Shown here one piece after another: positions 8,483 through 17,869 of a DNA stretch of 64,000 nt. A program made the position numbers and the translations under genes. The notes beneath the pieces were generated by a model that worked only from the letters and a program-made list of their open reading frames with translations, was not told where the DNA came from and searched no databases. The stretch is from Petrimonas sp. (GTDB taxonomy: Bacteria; Bacteroidota; Bacteroidia; Bacteroidales; Dysgonomonadaceae): the NCBI GenBank assembly GCA_012839475.1, contig DUNG01000007.1, forward strand, positions 124,001 through 188,000, given 5' to 3'. How positions within the stretch are numbered: the stretch's first letter is position 1; every line of letters starts with the position of its first letter.

Positions 8483-10792
8483 CTACTCATACCTTAGTGC
8501 CTCTACGGGATTGCGCGTTGCCGCCCGCCAGCTTTGCCAACTCACCGTAACAAGCGTTATCAGCAGCGCGGCTAATCCGGCCAAGGCGAATACCCACCAA
8601 CTGAGGGCGGTCTTGTAGGCAAATCCCGTCAGCCATTGCTGAATCAGGTAGTAAGATACAGGGGCGGCAATAACGAAAGAGACAACGACCGCTATCACGA
8701 ACTCCCTGTTGAGTAGTTGTATCACTTCAACAACGGTTGCCCCGTTGATCTTGCGAATACCTATCTCTTTAACCCGTCGTTCAGTTACCTGTATGATTTG
8801 CGCCAACAGTCCCAGACAGGTGATGATAAAGGCCACGATGGAAAACAGGCTGAGCGCCTTGGCCTCCAGCTCCTCTTTTTTGTACAGCTTGTTGTAATAG
8901 TCGTTGTAAAACTGAAACTGAAACGGTTGTTCAATCCCCGTCTGCTTCCACGCTTTCTCCATTTGAGAGAGCTGTTCGCCAAAGTTATCGGGTAACAACC
9001 GCACGTTGAGCGCGCTATAATATCGGTCGGAATACATAAAAGCCACTGGTCCAATCAGGCTGTGCATCGAGTTATACTGGAACTCGTTTACTATCCCGAT
9101 CACATCATAATCCCAGAGTTTTTGTCCCTCGAAATCGTCCCACCCCAGTTGCTTGAGCGTGGTTTCGGTGATAAGCACACTTTTGTTTATATCGCTTTCT
9201 TCTCCGTCTCTACCCTCCAACAGCTCTATCTGAAACGTGTTGACGAAGTCGGCATCCACCCGCATGGTGTTGATATAGATTTCTTCACCTTCTTCGTTTT
9301 CCGCACCGCTCCGCGACCAGCCAGAGCCGGGCGAGTGCGAGGTGAGTGATAAATCAGTAATAAACGGTAACTTAGAAAATGTCTCTTTCACCACCGAGAA
9401 ATTGGTATACTCGTCGGGCAAGTTGATGCGCATCAGCTGCTCGGTTTTGAAGCCGTAGTTGGCGGTCTTCACGAAATCCAACTGCTTGCTTATCAGCAAC
9501 AGGCTCGACAGCAGAACGATAGAGATAATTAACTGCGCTACCGTCATTACCTTCGATAACGCACTGGCTTTTATGTGCTTGTGGGTTTTGCCCAATAGCG
9601 AGGTGATGTTTGAACGAGAAATCAGGCTTACAGGGAACCAGGCCGAAAGCAGTATGACTACCAGCAATAAGAGGGCGGCAATCGCCAACATCGACGGTTG
9701 TAACAGCCACGCTATATCGAGTTCTACCTGGAACAGCTGCTCAGCTAGGGGAAGCGAGATGGCCGTGAAAAGCAGGGCTAACCCGAAGGCGATGAAAACC
9801 GACAGGCATACCTCTACCAGGTAGTAGCGGAAAATCTGCACCCTGTCGGCACCGGCGGCCATACGAATGCCCATCTGCTTGAGCGTTTGCAATTGCTTGG
9901 AGATGGTGTAGTTCACGTAGTTGAATAGCGACATGAATAGCGTGAGAGCGGCAATAGTTATGAAAATCCATACCATTTTCCTGTTGCCCGCCTTGTGGGA
10001 AATGAATTCGCCAGGTTCGGAGAAATAGATCGACTTCACGGGTTGCAGCGTTACGCTCTCTATCTTCGTGCGATTATCCGGGAAATGGTCGTTCATCTTC
10101 CGGGTTAGGGCCTCTATATCTGTCCCTTTCCTGACCGAGAAGTAGATTTCCCGTATCAGGTAACAGTCGTTATTGTGGCAATTTTGCGCGAAACCCACTT
10201 CGGTGTATTCGTCATTCAAGTAGATATCGGCACCGAACGTGGCGGTGGAGGGGATATCATCGGCAATGGCACTTACCGTGAAATCAATTCCGAAAAAGCT
10301 GACCGGTTCACCTATGACGTTATAGTCCCCGAAAACCTTCATGGCGGCCGATTTGGTAAGGATAACCGAGTTTTTTTCCGCGAACGGTTTACCGCTTGAA
10401 GAGACAAGGATATCGATACCGGTAAGATCGAAAAAGTCGTTGTTGGTACTCATCATCTCACTAGCGACCATAAATTTATCGCCCACTTTAATGGTGATGT
10501 TGAAATCTTCATCAGCTAGATAAACCATTGGCGCCATCTTCTCTATTTCGGGGAAACGGTCTTTGAGGATGGGCAGGATGGCCACATCGAAATGAGTGTT
10601 GTTATTATCAGCCTCTTTTAACCTGAAAGACCTTTTCGCATCAGGAAAAAAGGCATTCACGTTGCTCTCGCGATAGACGTAGAGCGCGATAATGATGCAT
10701 ACGGTAAAGCCAATAGCGAACCCGAAGATGTTGAAAGTCGAAAACAGTTTATTCTTCTGTAAACCGCGAAAGGCTTGCTTCAAGTGTAACAT
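8483..10792 (-). CDS. FtsX/MacB-type ABC exporter permease
   Basis: A 769-residue permease of the same double-FtsX design (first TM ~14-39 in FNIFGFAIGFTVCIIIALYV; central TMs ~270-395; last three TMs ~640-760). The open frame reaches a TTG at 10804, but ATG 10792 gives the usual short cytosolic start MLHLKQAF and lies outside the upstream heptamer repeat, so I chose it. The loop motif reads EIGIRKINGATVVEV. Its ends are homogenised with its neighbours while the periplasmic domains are quite different, which suggests different partners or substrates. Confidence 0.9.
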   Translation of the reverse strand: MLHLKQAFRGLQKNKLFSTFNIFGFAIGFTVCIIIALYVYRESNVNAFFPDAKRSFRLKEADNNNTHFDVAILPILKDRFPEIEKMAPMVYLADEDFNITIKVGDKFMVASEMMSTNNDFFDLTGIDILVSSSGKPFAEKNSVILTKSAAMKVFGDYNVIGEPVSFFGIDFTVSAIADDIPSTATFGADIYLNDEYTEVGFAQNCHNNDCYLIREIYFSVRKGTDIEALTRKMNDHFPDNRTKIESVTLQPVKSIYFSEPGEFISHKAGNRKMVWIFITIAALTLFMSLFNYVNYTISKQLQTLKQMGIRMAAGADRVQIFRYYLVEVCLSVFIAFGLALLFTAISLPLAEQLFQVELDIAWLLQPSMLAIAALLLLVVILLSAWFPVSLISRSNITSLLGKTHKHIKASALSKVMTVAQLIISIVLLSSLLLISKQLDFVKTANYGFKTEQLMRINLPDEYTNFSVVKETFSKLPFITDLSLTSHSPGSGWSRSGAENEEGEEIYINTMRVDADFVNTFQIELLEGRDGEESDINKSVLITETTLKQLGWDDFEGQKLWDYDVIGIVNEFQYNSMHSLIGPVAFMYSDRYYSALNVRLLPDNFGEQLSQMEKAWKQTGIEQPFQFQFYNDYYNKLYKKEELEAKALSLFSIVAFIITCLGLLAQIIQVTERRVKEIGIRKINGATVVEVIQLLNREFVIAVVVSFVIAAPVSYYLIQQWLTGFAYKTALSWWVFALAGLAALLITLVTVSWQSWRAATRNPVEALRYE

Positions 10793-10798
10793 GTTATT

Positions 10799-10836
10799 AA
10801 TCAATTAGCAATTAACAATTAACAATTAACAATGCG
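10799..10836. repeat. ATT-anchored heptamer array
   Basis: CAATTAG, three CAATTAA units and CAATGCG in exact 7-nt register, between the permease start (10792) and the end of the four-helix-bundle gene (10847). Confidence 0.75.
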
Positions 10837-10846
10837 TGGTTTACAA

Positions 10847-11194
10847 TTATTCTGTTGAACTTTTGATGATTGTGAACAGTAGTCTGCACAATTCATCCGC
10901 GTCATAAAAGACAGATTCAAACTCTTTGTCATTTAAATATTCGGTTGTATGTAGCAGGCGCAACCAATAGACCGTTTCTCTCGCTTCTTTATAAGCAATT
11001 GACAACTTTGCCCTGAAATCGGCTTTAGATATTCCCCCTATGGCTTCTTCAACGTTTGCACCAATAGAAGTTCCACTTCGCAGAAGTTGCTTGCTCAGGA
11101 CAAATTCCTTTTTCTCTTGCGACAAATGTTTGTACAAGTTCACGATGCGAACTGCAAAATCAAACGATTTGTCTTTCACCACATTCTCTTTCAT
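10847..11194 (-). CDS. Four-helix-bundle protein, S23/TIGR02436 type
   Basis: A 115-residue all-helical protein with the family signatures DFAVRIVNLYKHL (~12-24), LLRSGTSIGANVEEA (~39-53) and KADFRAKLSIAYKEARET (~60-77). Relatives were first found inside 23S rRNA intervening sequences, and the Avd proteins of diversity-generating retroelements share the fold. Here it is free-standing between two permease genes, with heptamer arrays on both sides and no rRNA, reverse transcriptase or variable repeat near. An in-frame deleted copy lies 5 kb downstream. Function is unknown; basic surface residues suggest nucleic acid binding, which is inference. Confidence 0.85.
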   Translation of the reverse strand: MKENVVKDKSFDFAVRIVNLYKHLSQEKKEFVLSKQLLRSGTSIGANVEEAIGGISKADFRAKLSIAYKEARETVYWLRLLHTTEYLNDKEFESVFYDADELCRLLFTIIKSSTE

Positions 11195-11204
11195 AATTCA
11201 TAAA

Positions 11205-11274
11205 ATTGTTAATTACTCATTACTCATTGTACATTACTCATTGTACATTACTCATTGTACATTGTTAATTGATG
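11205..11274. repeat. ATT-anchored heptamer array, nine units
   Basis: ATTGTTA, ATTACTC twice, then ATTGTAC and ATTACTC alternating, ATTGTTA and ATTG run in unbroken 7-nt phase from the four-helix-bundle start to the stop of the next permease. Confidence 0.8.
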
Positions 11275-13587
11275 TTATTCATATTTCAATGCCTCTACCG
11301 GGTTGCGGGTGGCCGCCCTCAGGCTTTGCCAGCTCACCGTTAGCAGTGCCACGATAAGCGCAGCCAATCCGGCCAGGGCGAATATCCACCAGCTAAGGGC
11401 GGTTTTGTAGGCAAAGTTCTCGAGCCAACGGTCCATGGCCAAATAAGCTATGGGTGTGGCGATAATAAAGGCTATTGCCAGCCAGACAACCACGTTTCGG
11501 TTGAGCATCCGTACGATTTCCGATATGGATGCCCCGTTCACCTTTCTTATACCAATCTCCTTAATTCTATCGCGTGAGATAAAGATAATCAGTCCCAGCA
11601 ATCCGGTCAGCGCCAGCAAAATAGTCCAAAGCGAAACAAACTCGATAAAACGTGCCAAGCGTTCCTCCTGGTTGTAGAGGTTTTCAAGCGAATCGTCTAA
11701 AAAGTGGACTTCAAACGTGCCCTCGGGGTCGAATTTCTTTGCAGTATCTTCAATAAAGGTGCGGGTTTGAGTAATATTTCCACCGCCGATTTTTATCAGA
11801 ATATTGTATTTATGATTATCTGTTCGCCAGAAAACCATTGGTCTGATATCGCCTTTCAACGATGCAAAATTGAAGTTATGCACAACACCCACAACCTCGC
11901 CCATAGCACCGAGTCCCCCAAATTTCTTTTCCAGCGGTTTTTCCCATCCGAACTCCTGCACCGCCTTCTCGTTCAGGATAAAGTTGTTTATATCCGCTTC
12001 GCCTTGTCGAAAGGAGCGACCCTCCACGATCTCCACTCCAAAGAAGTCGATAAATCTATCGTCCACGGGCCAAGCCGCGAGCACAACCTCTTGCCCGTCA
12101 ACATTTCTTCCCCAGCCCATTCTTACCTCTCCAGGAATAAACTGCGTGTAGCAGTAGTTTTTTATAGCACTGTTCTTCATCAGTTCATCGGCAAAAGCCT
12201 GGCTGCTTTCTTGCAACGCGCCCGTGTTCATATAGAGTACGTTCTCTTTGTCAATACCGATATCGAAATTGTGCCAGTAGTTCAACTGTTTTTCTATAGT
12301 CAGCGAAACGGCGATAAGGGCTATGGCGAAAACAAACTGAACAGTAATAAGCGCGCCGCGAACCCTCTTCCCTTTGCCCGAGAAAAACATTTTCCCTTTT
12401 ACTGCCTGTGATATGGGAGATGAGGTGATGTAAAGCGAGGGATAGAAGGCGGCGATGAAACCGAACAGTAAGGCGAACAGCAAGAACAGGGCGTAAAACA
12501 GCTCCCTACCCTTGAACGATAGACCGGTAATTTGAAACATGTTTTCGAGATGCTGAAACACCATTTGATGAATCAGGAATGCCACTGCCATAGCGATTAG
12601 CGACAGTATAACCGCCTCGCCAACGATTTGTCCGCGAGCCTTCCACTTGGCTTCACCCAGGATTTGCTGTACCGAGAGCGATTTGGCCCGCAACGGGGCT
12701 TGTGATGTGGAGAAGTTGATAAAGTTCACAATTCCCATTACCAGCAATATCACGATGAGCAGCGATAGAATATTCAGCACGTTTTCGTTTACCGATGGAA
12801 ACATGTGTCCTCGTGAATTGTAGTGCAATTGCGACAGGGGAATCATGTCGATCGCAACGTTCTCTATATTGGGACGTTCGTTCATCATCGCGATAATTTC
12901 GGCCATTCTCCCTAATCCCGTGGCTTTAGCCTCCACTATCGCCTTATCGCTTCTTTTTTTGAGTTGAAAGAAAATGCTGAAACCCCACTCGGCCCAATCG
13001 TCCATCTCTTCGGGGATAAGTGAAACAAAAGCCTCTGACCTGAACGATGTGTTGTGGGGCATGTTTTTCATTACACCCGTTACGGTTAATTCCACTCCGC
13101 TTGCTAACAGAGTTTCTCCTATCACGTTGGTAGTGCCGAAGATATTATTCGCCATCTTTTCAGAAATCACCACGCTATTGGGTTTAGCAAGCACCGTTCG
13201 CGGATTTCCCGCCAAAAGTGGAAAATCGAACATCGTGAAAAAATCGCTTGAAGCGGTCATCGAGTTGTAAACCACGGCATCTTTACGAGTCTGGTCGACA
13301 CGACGAAACTCGTTATTCCACCATTCGCGCATAATGGCGCTTTTTTCAATTTCCGGCACATTGGTTTGAATCAGTTCGCTCATCGGTACAGGCAGGGATG
13401 AACCTCCTTGGGTATTGAATGACATCAGGTAAATATCTTTCCTGTTCTTGTGGAACCCATCGAAACTGCGCTCATGCGACACGTAGAGCGTGAGCACGAT
13501 AATGCCCAAGAAGGCCACCACCAGGCTAATCAACGTGAGAATAGAGGATAGGCGATATTTAACTATGGTTCTGAAAATCTTTTTCAT
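11275..13587 (-). CDS. FtsX/MacB-type ABC exporter permease
   Basis: A 770-residue double-FtsX permease. TM1 spans ~15-36 (LTLISLVVAFLGIIVLTLYV), the first periplasmic domain carries the usual MNNMPHNTSF-like segment, and the loop motif is EIGIRKVNGASISEI. The last ~75 residues match the homogenised C-terminal block (NPVEALKYE end). It follows the ABC ATPase gene at 13768-14445 after 180 bp containing a decayed palindromic repeat. As with the other permeases, it should pair with that ATPase; export substrate unknown. Confidence 0.92.
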   Translation of the reverse strand: MKKIFRTIVKYRLSSILTLISLVVAFLGIIVLTLYVSHERSFDGFHKNRKDIYLMSFNTQGGSSLPVPMSELIQTNVPEIEKSAIMREWWNNEFRRVDQTRKDAVVYNSMTASSDFFTMFDFPLLAGNPRTVLAKPNSVVISEKMANNIFGTTNVIGETLLASGVELTVTGVMKNMPHNTSFRSEAFVSLIPEEMDDWAEWGFSIFFQLKKRSDKAIVEAKATGLGRMAEIIAMMNERPNIENVAIDMIPLSQLHYNSRGHMFPSVNENVLNILSLLIVILLVMGIVNFINFSTSQAPLRAKSLSVQQILGEAKWKARGQIVGEAVILSLIAMAVAFLIHQMVFQHLENMFQITGLSFKGRELFYALFLLFALLFGFIAAFYPSLYITSSPISQAVKGKMFFSGKGKRVRGALITVQFVFAIALIAVSLTIEKQLNYWHNFDIGIDKENVLYMNTGALQESSQAFADELMKNSAIKNYCYTQFIPGEVRMGWGRNVDGQEVVLAAWPVDDRFIDFFGVEIVEGRSFRQGEADINNFILNEKAVQEFGWEKPLEKKFGGLGAMGEVVGVVHNFNFASLKGDIRPMVFWRTDNHKYNILIKIGGGNITQTRTFIEDTAKKFDPEGTFEVHFLDDSLENLYNQEERLARFIEFVSLWTILLALTGLLGLIIFISRDRIKEIGIRKVNGASISEIVRMLNRNVVVWLAIAFIIATPIAYLAMDRWLENFAYKTALSWWIFALAGLAALIVALLTVSWQSLRAATRNPVEALKYE

Positions 13588-13653
13588 ATTCTTTAAGTTG
13601 AAAGTTTGTCAAGTTCAAAATGCTTTCCAGTTTTAACTTTCAGCTTCACTGCC

Positions 13654-13747
13654 TTTTCTGTCGTCGTTCGGCATAGCTTAAGCAAACTTAGCTCTCAGTT
13701 TAAGAAAATTCGCTGACGCGCCTTTTCTGCTCTCACTTCTAAGAAAA
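13654..13747 (+). repeat. Decayed type II palindromic elements in tandem
   Basis: TTTTCT (13654-13659) to AGAAAA (13703-13708) encloses CGGCATAGC and the inner palindrome TAAG-CAAA-CTTA, a compensated variant of CAAG...CTTG. A second, centre-deleted copy runs TTTTCT 13723 to AGAAAA 13747. The joining text CGCTGACGCG is the same as left of copy A at 3148. Confidence 0.6.
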
Positions 13748-13767
13748 TTCCACTTTTAACTTTCCAT

Positions 13768-14445
13768 TTAAAGCGTTTCTAACTGGCTGACTACCATACC
13801 GTCGAACAGGTTGATGGTACGATGCGCGAAGCCGGCATCGTGTTGCGAGTGGGTCACCATGATAATGGTGGTACCCTCGATGTTCAGTTCAGTAAGCAGG
13901 TCCATCACCTCGCGACCGTTTTTGGAGTCGAGGTTTCCCGTGGGTTCGTCGGCCAGAATGAGTTTGGGATTTGCCACCACTGCCCGGGCGATAGCCACGC
14001 GTTGCTGTTGCCCTCCTGAAAGCTGTTGCGGGAAATGCTTTTGGCGATGGCCTATATTCATTCGTTTCAGTACCTCCTTCACCATCTCCTTGCGTTGTGC
14101 CGATGGGATCTTGAGGTAGGTGAGGGGAAGCTCCACGTTTTCGAACACGTTTAGCTCGTCAATCAGGTTAAAGCTCTGGAACACGAACCCGATATTCCCT
14201 TTTCGCAATTGAGTGCGCTGGCTCTCTTTCAGGTGTCCAACCTCTTTGCCGTCGAAGAAGTACTGCCCCCCCGTCGGGTTATCGAGCAATCCTAAGATAT
14301 TGAGGAGCGTTGATTTCCCACATCCTGACGGGCCCATTACTGCTACAAACTCTCCATCTTCCACGTGAATATCTACATCGCGTAGCGCAAGTGTCTCCAC
14401 CTCTTCGGTACGAAAGATTTTCGTCAATTTTTCTGTGCGTATCAT
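13768..14445 (-). CDS. LolD/MacB-type ABC transporter ATP-binding protein
   Basis: A 225-residue ATPase with every nucleotide-binding motif: Walker A GPSGCGKST (38-46), Q-loop VFQSFNLID (~88-96), signature LSGGQQQRVAIARA (142-155), Walker B LILADEPTGNLD (162-173) and H-loop VTHS (197-200). The signature and the D-loop SKNGREV place it in the LolD/MacB/FtsE-like exporter group that works with FtsX-fold permeases. It is the only intact ATPase in a locus with five such permeases, so it probably serves all of them. It sits between the GIN-domain gene and the permease at 11275. Confidence 0.95.
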   Translation of the reverse strand: MIRTEKLTKIFRTEEVETLALRDVDIHVEDGEFVAVMGPSGCGKSTLLNILGLLDNPTGGQYFFDGKEVGHLKESQRTQLRKGNIGFVFQSFNLIDELNVFENVELPLTYLKIPSAQRKEMVKEVLKRMNIGHRQKHFPQQLSGGQQQRVAIARAVVANPKLILADEPTGNLDSKNGREVMDLLTELNIEGTTIIMVTHSQHDAGFAHRTINLFDGMVVSQLETL

Positions 14446-14512
14446 AACTGTTTATTTTAAAGAATGGCTGTTGTTTTATAGGTTTGTTTCTTCATTTTTG
14501 AAACAATGTGCA

Positions 14513-14566
14513 ATTGTCCATTGTCAATTACTAATTACTAATTGTTAATTGTTAATTGTTAATTGC
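14513..14566. repeat. ATT-anchored heptamer array
   Basis: ATTGTCC, ATTGTCA, ATTACTA twice, ATTGTTA three times, ATTGCC in 7-nt register, filling the gap between the ATPase start and the stop of the GIN-domain gene. Confidence 0.75.
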
Positions 14567-15404
14567 CTTTGATTTTGAGTGATCCGGTTCGACCTATATT
14601 TTTTTGTATATCCCGCGGGTTACCATAGCAGATCACATCGCTTGCCCCCGAAACGGAGATGTCCAAGTTATCGGTCACATGTATCTTGCCATCGGCGGCT
14701 CCTGAAAAGCCGGCCTCGCAAACTCTTACCATCAGCTCTTCCGCTGAAACATCACATCCACCGGAGGCGTCTATTTTTAAAAACTCGGTTCTACCGTGTA
14801 ATTCCACATCACATCCGCCACTGGCAGACACACGGCATTCCCCAGCGTCGATGTCGTACAACTCCACATCGCTACCTCCGTTCGCATCCACGTTAATTAC
14901 ATTGGCCGACAAAAATCGGACTTCGGCATCGGATCCGCCTGAGAAAACTCCTTTGAACGAGTGACAATTAAGCGACAGGTTTTTTATATCGCTACCTCCG
15001 CTCATGGTGACTTTAAAGTTTTCTGCATTAAGCGGAGTTTCAAAAATGATGTCCACTCCACCTGATGTTTGTAGCTCCGTTAGATTGGTCACGGTTACAT
15101 AAGCTTTTAGCGTAACATGGCGCACCCTGTTCCAAGAGAAAACACGGATGCCTCTTTTATTGTAAATATGTAACGTGTTGCCTTTTACCTCAACAACGGC
15201 GTAATCGGCAATCTCCTCGCTTATTTCGATGGAAACCGATTGGCGACTTCCTTGACTGATATATACATCCCAACCGCCTGATGCATTGATAGATGTAAAG
15301 CCTGACACGTCGATGTTTCGTTTCACGGTTCGGTTATTTTGCGCCGAAACGCATCCCATTGCCAAAACGACAAGGATAACTGTTGAAAGAAATTTTGTTT
15401 TCAT
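14559..15404 (-). CDS. GIN-domain (DUF2807) exported protein
   Basis: A 281-residue protein with a signal peptide (~1-21, ending VSAQ) and the head-GIN-domain fold: a repetitive right-handed beta structure marked by recurrent SGGSD, NGGSD, ASGGCD and SGASD turns every 16-20 residues from ~130 to 265. DUF2807 proteins are periplasmic or surface-exposed in Bacteroidota with no settled function; an auto-adhesin-like or extracytoplasmic sensing role has been proposed. Its position inside an exporter operon, between permease and ATPase, suggests it is an accessory or sensor of envelope state. Its stop codon lies in the heptamer array. Confidence 0.88.
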   Translation of the reverse strand: MKTKFLSTVILVVLAMGCVSAQNNRTVKRNIDVSGFTSINASGGWDVYISQGSRQSVSIEISEEIADYAVVEVKGNTLHIYNKRGIRVFSWNRVRHVTLKAYVTVTNLTELQTSGGVDIIFETPLNAENFKVTMSGGSDIKNLSLNCHSFKGVFSGGSDAEVRFLSANVINVDANGGSDVELYDIDAGECRVSASGGCDVELHGRTEFLKIDASGGCDVSAEELMVRVCEAGFSGAADGKIHVTDNLDISVSGASDVICYGNPRDIQKNIGRTGSLKIKGN

Positions 15405-15422
15405 TTTACTTGTTTATTATTA

Positions 15423-15471
15423 ATTGATAATTCTTCATTCTTCATTCTTCATTCTTCATTGTTCATTGTTA
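15423..15471. repeat. ATT-anchored heptamer array
   Basis: ATTGATA, four ATTCTTC units, ATTGTTC and ATTGTTA at strict 7-nt spacing, ending one base before the permease stop (15473). Confidence 0.8.
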
Positions 15472-15472
15472 T

Positions 15473-17857
15473 TTACTCGTACCGAAGTGCCTCCACCGGA
15501 TTTTTCGTGGCTGCTCGCCAGCTTTGCCAGCTCACGGTAACCAGTGCCACAAGCAACGCAACCAATCCCGCCAAAGGGAATATCCACCAGCTGAGAGCGG
15601 TTTTGTAGGCGAAGTTTTCGAGCCATTTTGCCATAGCATAATAGGCCAACGGTGTAGCGATAACGAAAGCGATAACAATCCATTTGATGAAACTGGTGTT
15701 TAGTAAAGTCAATATTTCGCTGATGGACGCCCCGTTAATTTTTCGGATGCCAATCTCTTTAGTGCGCTGTTCGGCAACGAACATGCTCAACCCAAACAGT
15801 CCCAGACAGGCAATGAAAATGGAAATCCATCCGGCATGCGTGAGCAGCTTCTGAAACTGCGTCTCTTTTTTGTATAACGCATCCCACTCTTCGTCTAAAA
15901 ATTTATATTCGAACGGGATATAGGGAGAGAGCTCATTCCATTTTTGTTCTATGCTGGACATCAGGTTTTTCAGTTGCGTATAGTTTTGCGTATTGGTTTT
16001 TAAGTAGATATAACTGGTCACTTCTCCACTATTCATAAAGCCTACTGGCGAAACTGGATAGTGTGCCGATTTGAGGTTGAAGTCTTCTATTACACCTACG
16101 ATACGACTTTCGCCCATCATTCGGGCTTTTTCAAAATCATCAATCCCGAACTCGCGAATAGCGGTTTGGTTAAAAATCACTTCGTCGAAATTGCTTTCTG
16201 TTTTAATGAAATTTTCTCCTGACGTGAATTTTAAACCGAAGAAATCGAAAAAATTGGGACTTACCCCTATTTTTACAAATTCAATCATCTTTTCCTCTGC
16301 ATCGTAACTTAAATTCACTCTCCAGTTTTGTTTTACAGCAACGAAGTCGGCATCGGCAAACGTGATATCTACTATGCCCGGAATGCTTTTGAACTCATTG
16401 GTCAACGATTGCGCATGTTGAGCAAAATCAGAATTAAGTGTGGTGTAAACCACCTGTTCACGCTGATAACCCGGATTTTGATTGAGCATCATGTCGTTCT
16501 GTTTTTTTATGACGAATAGGCAGGCAATCAGCCCTATGGCTACGGAAAACTGCAGTACGGGCAGTATGCCTCGGGATAAACTACAGCCTTGTTTATCCTT
16601 CATCGGCTTAATAAGGTGCAGCGATGGGTAACGACTGAATATCAATCCGGGTAATAATCCGGTAATTAGCAACGTGAAACCGAAAATAGCGGTTGCCAGC
16701 ACGATGTTTTGTGGTATAAAAAACAGTGATGCGGTGTAGTGTGTATCCATCAATTCGTTGAAAAAGTCCAATGCCAAGGGAATAAAGAAAATGCTCAATC
16801 CCAATACCGCCAATAGTAGCAGTCCTGCCTCGAAAAGAAAAACTTGAACTACACCCCACGTTTGACTGCCTAGCATTTTGATGATGGCCACGCTTTTATT
16901 ACGCTTTTGGCGTTGTGCGGAAACCAAGTTCACGTAGTTGATACATGCCATCAGTAAAATAAGTACGGCGATAAGTTCCAGTACGTTAAGCGTTTGCAGG
17001 CTGCCTATTTTTAATGTGGTAGCACTTCGGAATTCTTTGGGTGTATGTAGGAAGAGTTGAGAGTAGGGATATATGCTGAAAGCGATTTTCCATGATGCGT
17101 TCTCTCTTACTTCGGGACTTTCTGAAAGTTCTTTAAGCTGTAGACGAAAGTTATCGGGATCTACTAGAGACGGCAGACGACAAAACGCCGTGTAATTTCC
17201 TGCTCCCCAGCGGTCGGCATTGCTTTTGTACCAGGAGATTGCCTTGTCGTTTAACCGCATGGAAATTGCCGCATCGAACATCCATGCCGAGTTTTCGGGA
17301 AAATCCTTAAGTACCGCACTTACTTCCACCGGCTCATTGCTGTAAAAGGATGAGCTAAGGCGTAACGTTTTCCCGATGGGATTTTGATTTCCAAAAATTT
17401 TCTTGGCCAAACTCTCTTTTAGTACAATCTGCGATGTAACATCTAATGCGTGTTGAGGATCTCCTGCAACAGCGTCGAATTGGAACACGTTGAAAAATGC
17501 AGAGTCCGTGTTGAGCAGATGCTTCACTTTAAAAGAGTTTCCCATATCATCGGATAGGAAAACCTGACCCGCCAAATCGTCCGAGGTGTGGGTTATATGT
17601 ATCTCGGGAAAACGATCGCGTAGCAGCGTCATTGCCGGGCGCGAGATATGGCTTGAGGTGATATCATCGCTTTGCGATAGCATATAGATGTTCTCGTAAT
17701 CCTTGATAAATTTATCGGTATCCTTTTCTTGTCGCACATATGAAAGCAACAACACGCTGATAACGATGCCCAATGTTAGTCCGAGCAGGTTTATGACACT
17801 TACTGCCTTATTCTTCAGCAAATTGCGGAATGCTATTTTTAAATTTTTCATAATCAT
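15473..17857 (-). CDS. FtsX/MacB-type ABC exporter permease
   Basis: A 794-residue double-FtsX permease, the first permease of the operon after the adaptor gene. TM1 is ~17-40 (VINLLGLTLGIVISVLLLSYV), central TMs lie at ~288-400, TM5 at ~425, and the last three TMs at ~680-785. The loop motif is EIGIRKINGASISEI, and the C-terminal block (NFAYKTALSWW to NPVEALRYE) is shared with three sister genes. ATG 17857 and the ATG two codons on are both possible. It most likely forms the core pump with the adaptor (17895), TolC protein (19394) and ATPase (13768). Confidence 0.93.
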   Translation of the reverse strand: MIMKNLKIAFRNLLKNKAVSVINLLGLTLGIVISVLLLSYVRQEKDTDKFIKDYENIYMLSQSDDITSSHISRPAMTLLRDRFPEIHITHTSDDLAGQVFLSDDMGNSFKVKHLLNTDSAFFNVFQFDAVAGDPQHALDVTSQIVLKESLAKKIFGNQNPIGKTLRLSSSFYSNEPVEVSAVLKDFPENSAWMFDAAISMRLNDKAISWYKSNADRWGAGNYTAFCRLPSLVDPDNFRLQLKELSESPEVRENASWKIAFSIYPYSQLFLHTPKEFRSATTLKIGSLQTLNVLELIAVLILLMACINYVNLVSAQRQKRNKSVAIIKMLGSQTWGVVQVFLFEAGLLLLAVLGLSIFFIPLALDFFNELMDTHYTASLFFIPQNIVLATAIFGFTLLITGLLPGLIFSRYPSLHLIKPMKDKQGCSLSRGILPVLQFSVAIGLIACLFVIKKQNDMMLNQNPGYQREQVVYTTLNSDFAQHAQSLTNEFKSIPGIVDITFADADFVAVKQNWRVNLSYDAEEKMIEFVKIGVSPNFFDFFGLKFTSGENFIKTESNFDEVIFNQTAIREFGIDDFEKARMMGESRIVGVIEDFNLKSAHYPVSPVGFMNSGEVTSYIYLKTNTQNYTQLKNLMSSIEQKWNELSPYIPFEYKFLDEEWDALYKKETQFQKLLTHAGWISIFIACLGLFGLSMFVAEQRTKEIGIRKINGASISEILTLLNTSFIKWIVIAFVIATPLAYYAMAKWLENFAYKTALSWWIFPLAGLVALLVALVTVSWQSWRAATKNPVEALRYE

Positions 17858-17869
17858 TCGCTATGTCTA

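Noticed and set aside
10847..11194. Four-helix-bundle gene as Avd of a diversity-generating retroelement
   Set aside because: No reverse transcriptase, template repeat or variable repeat is found nearby; the protein fits the general S23-like family.
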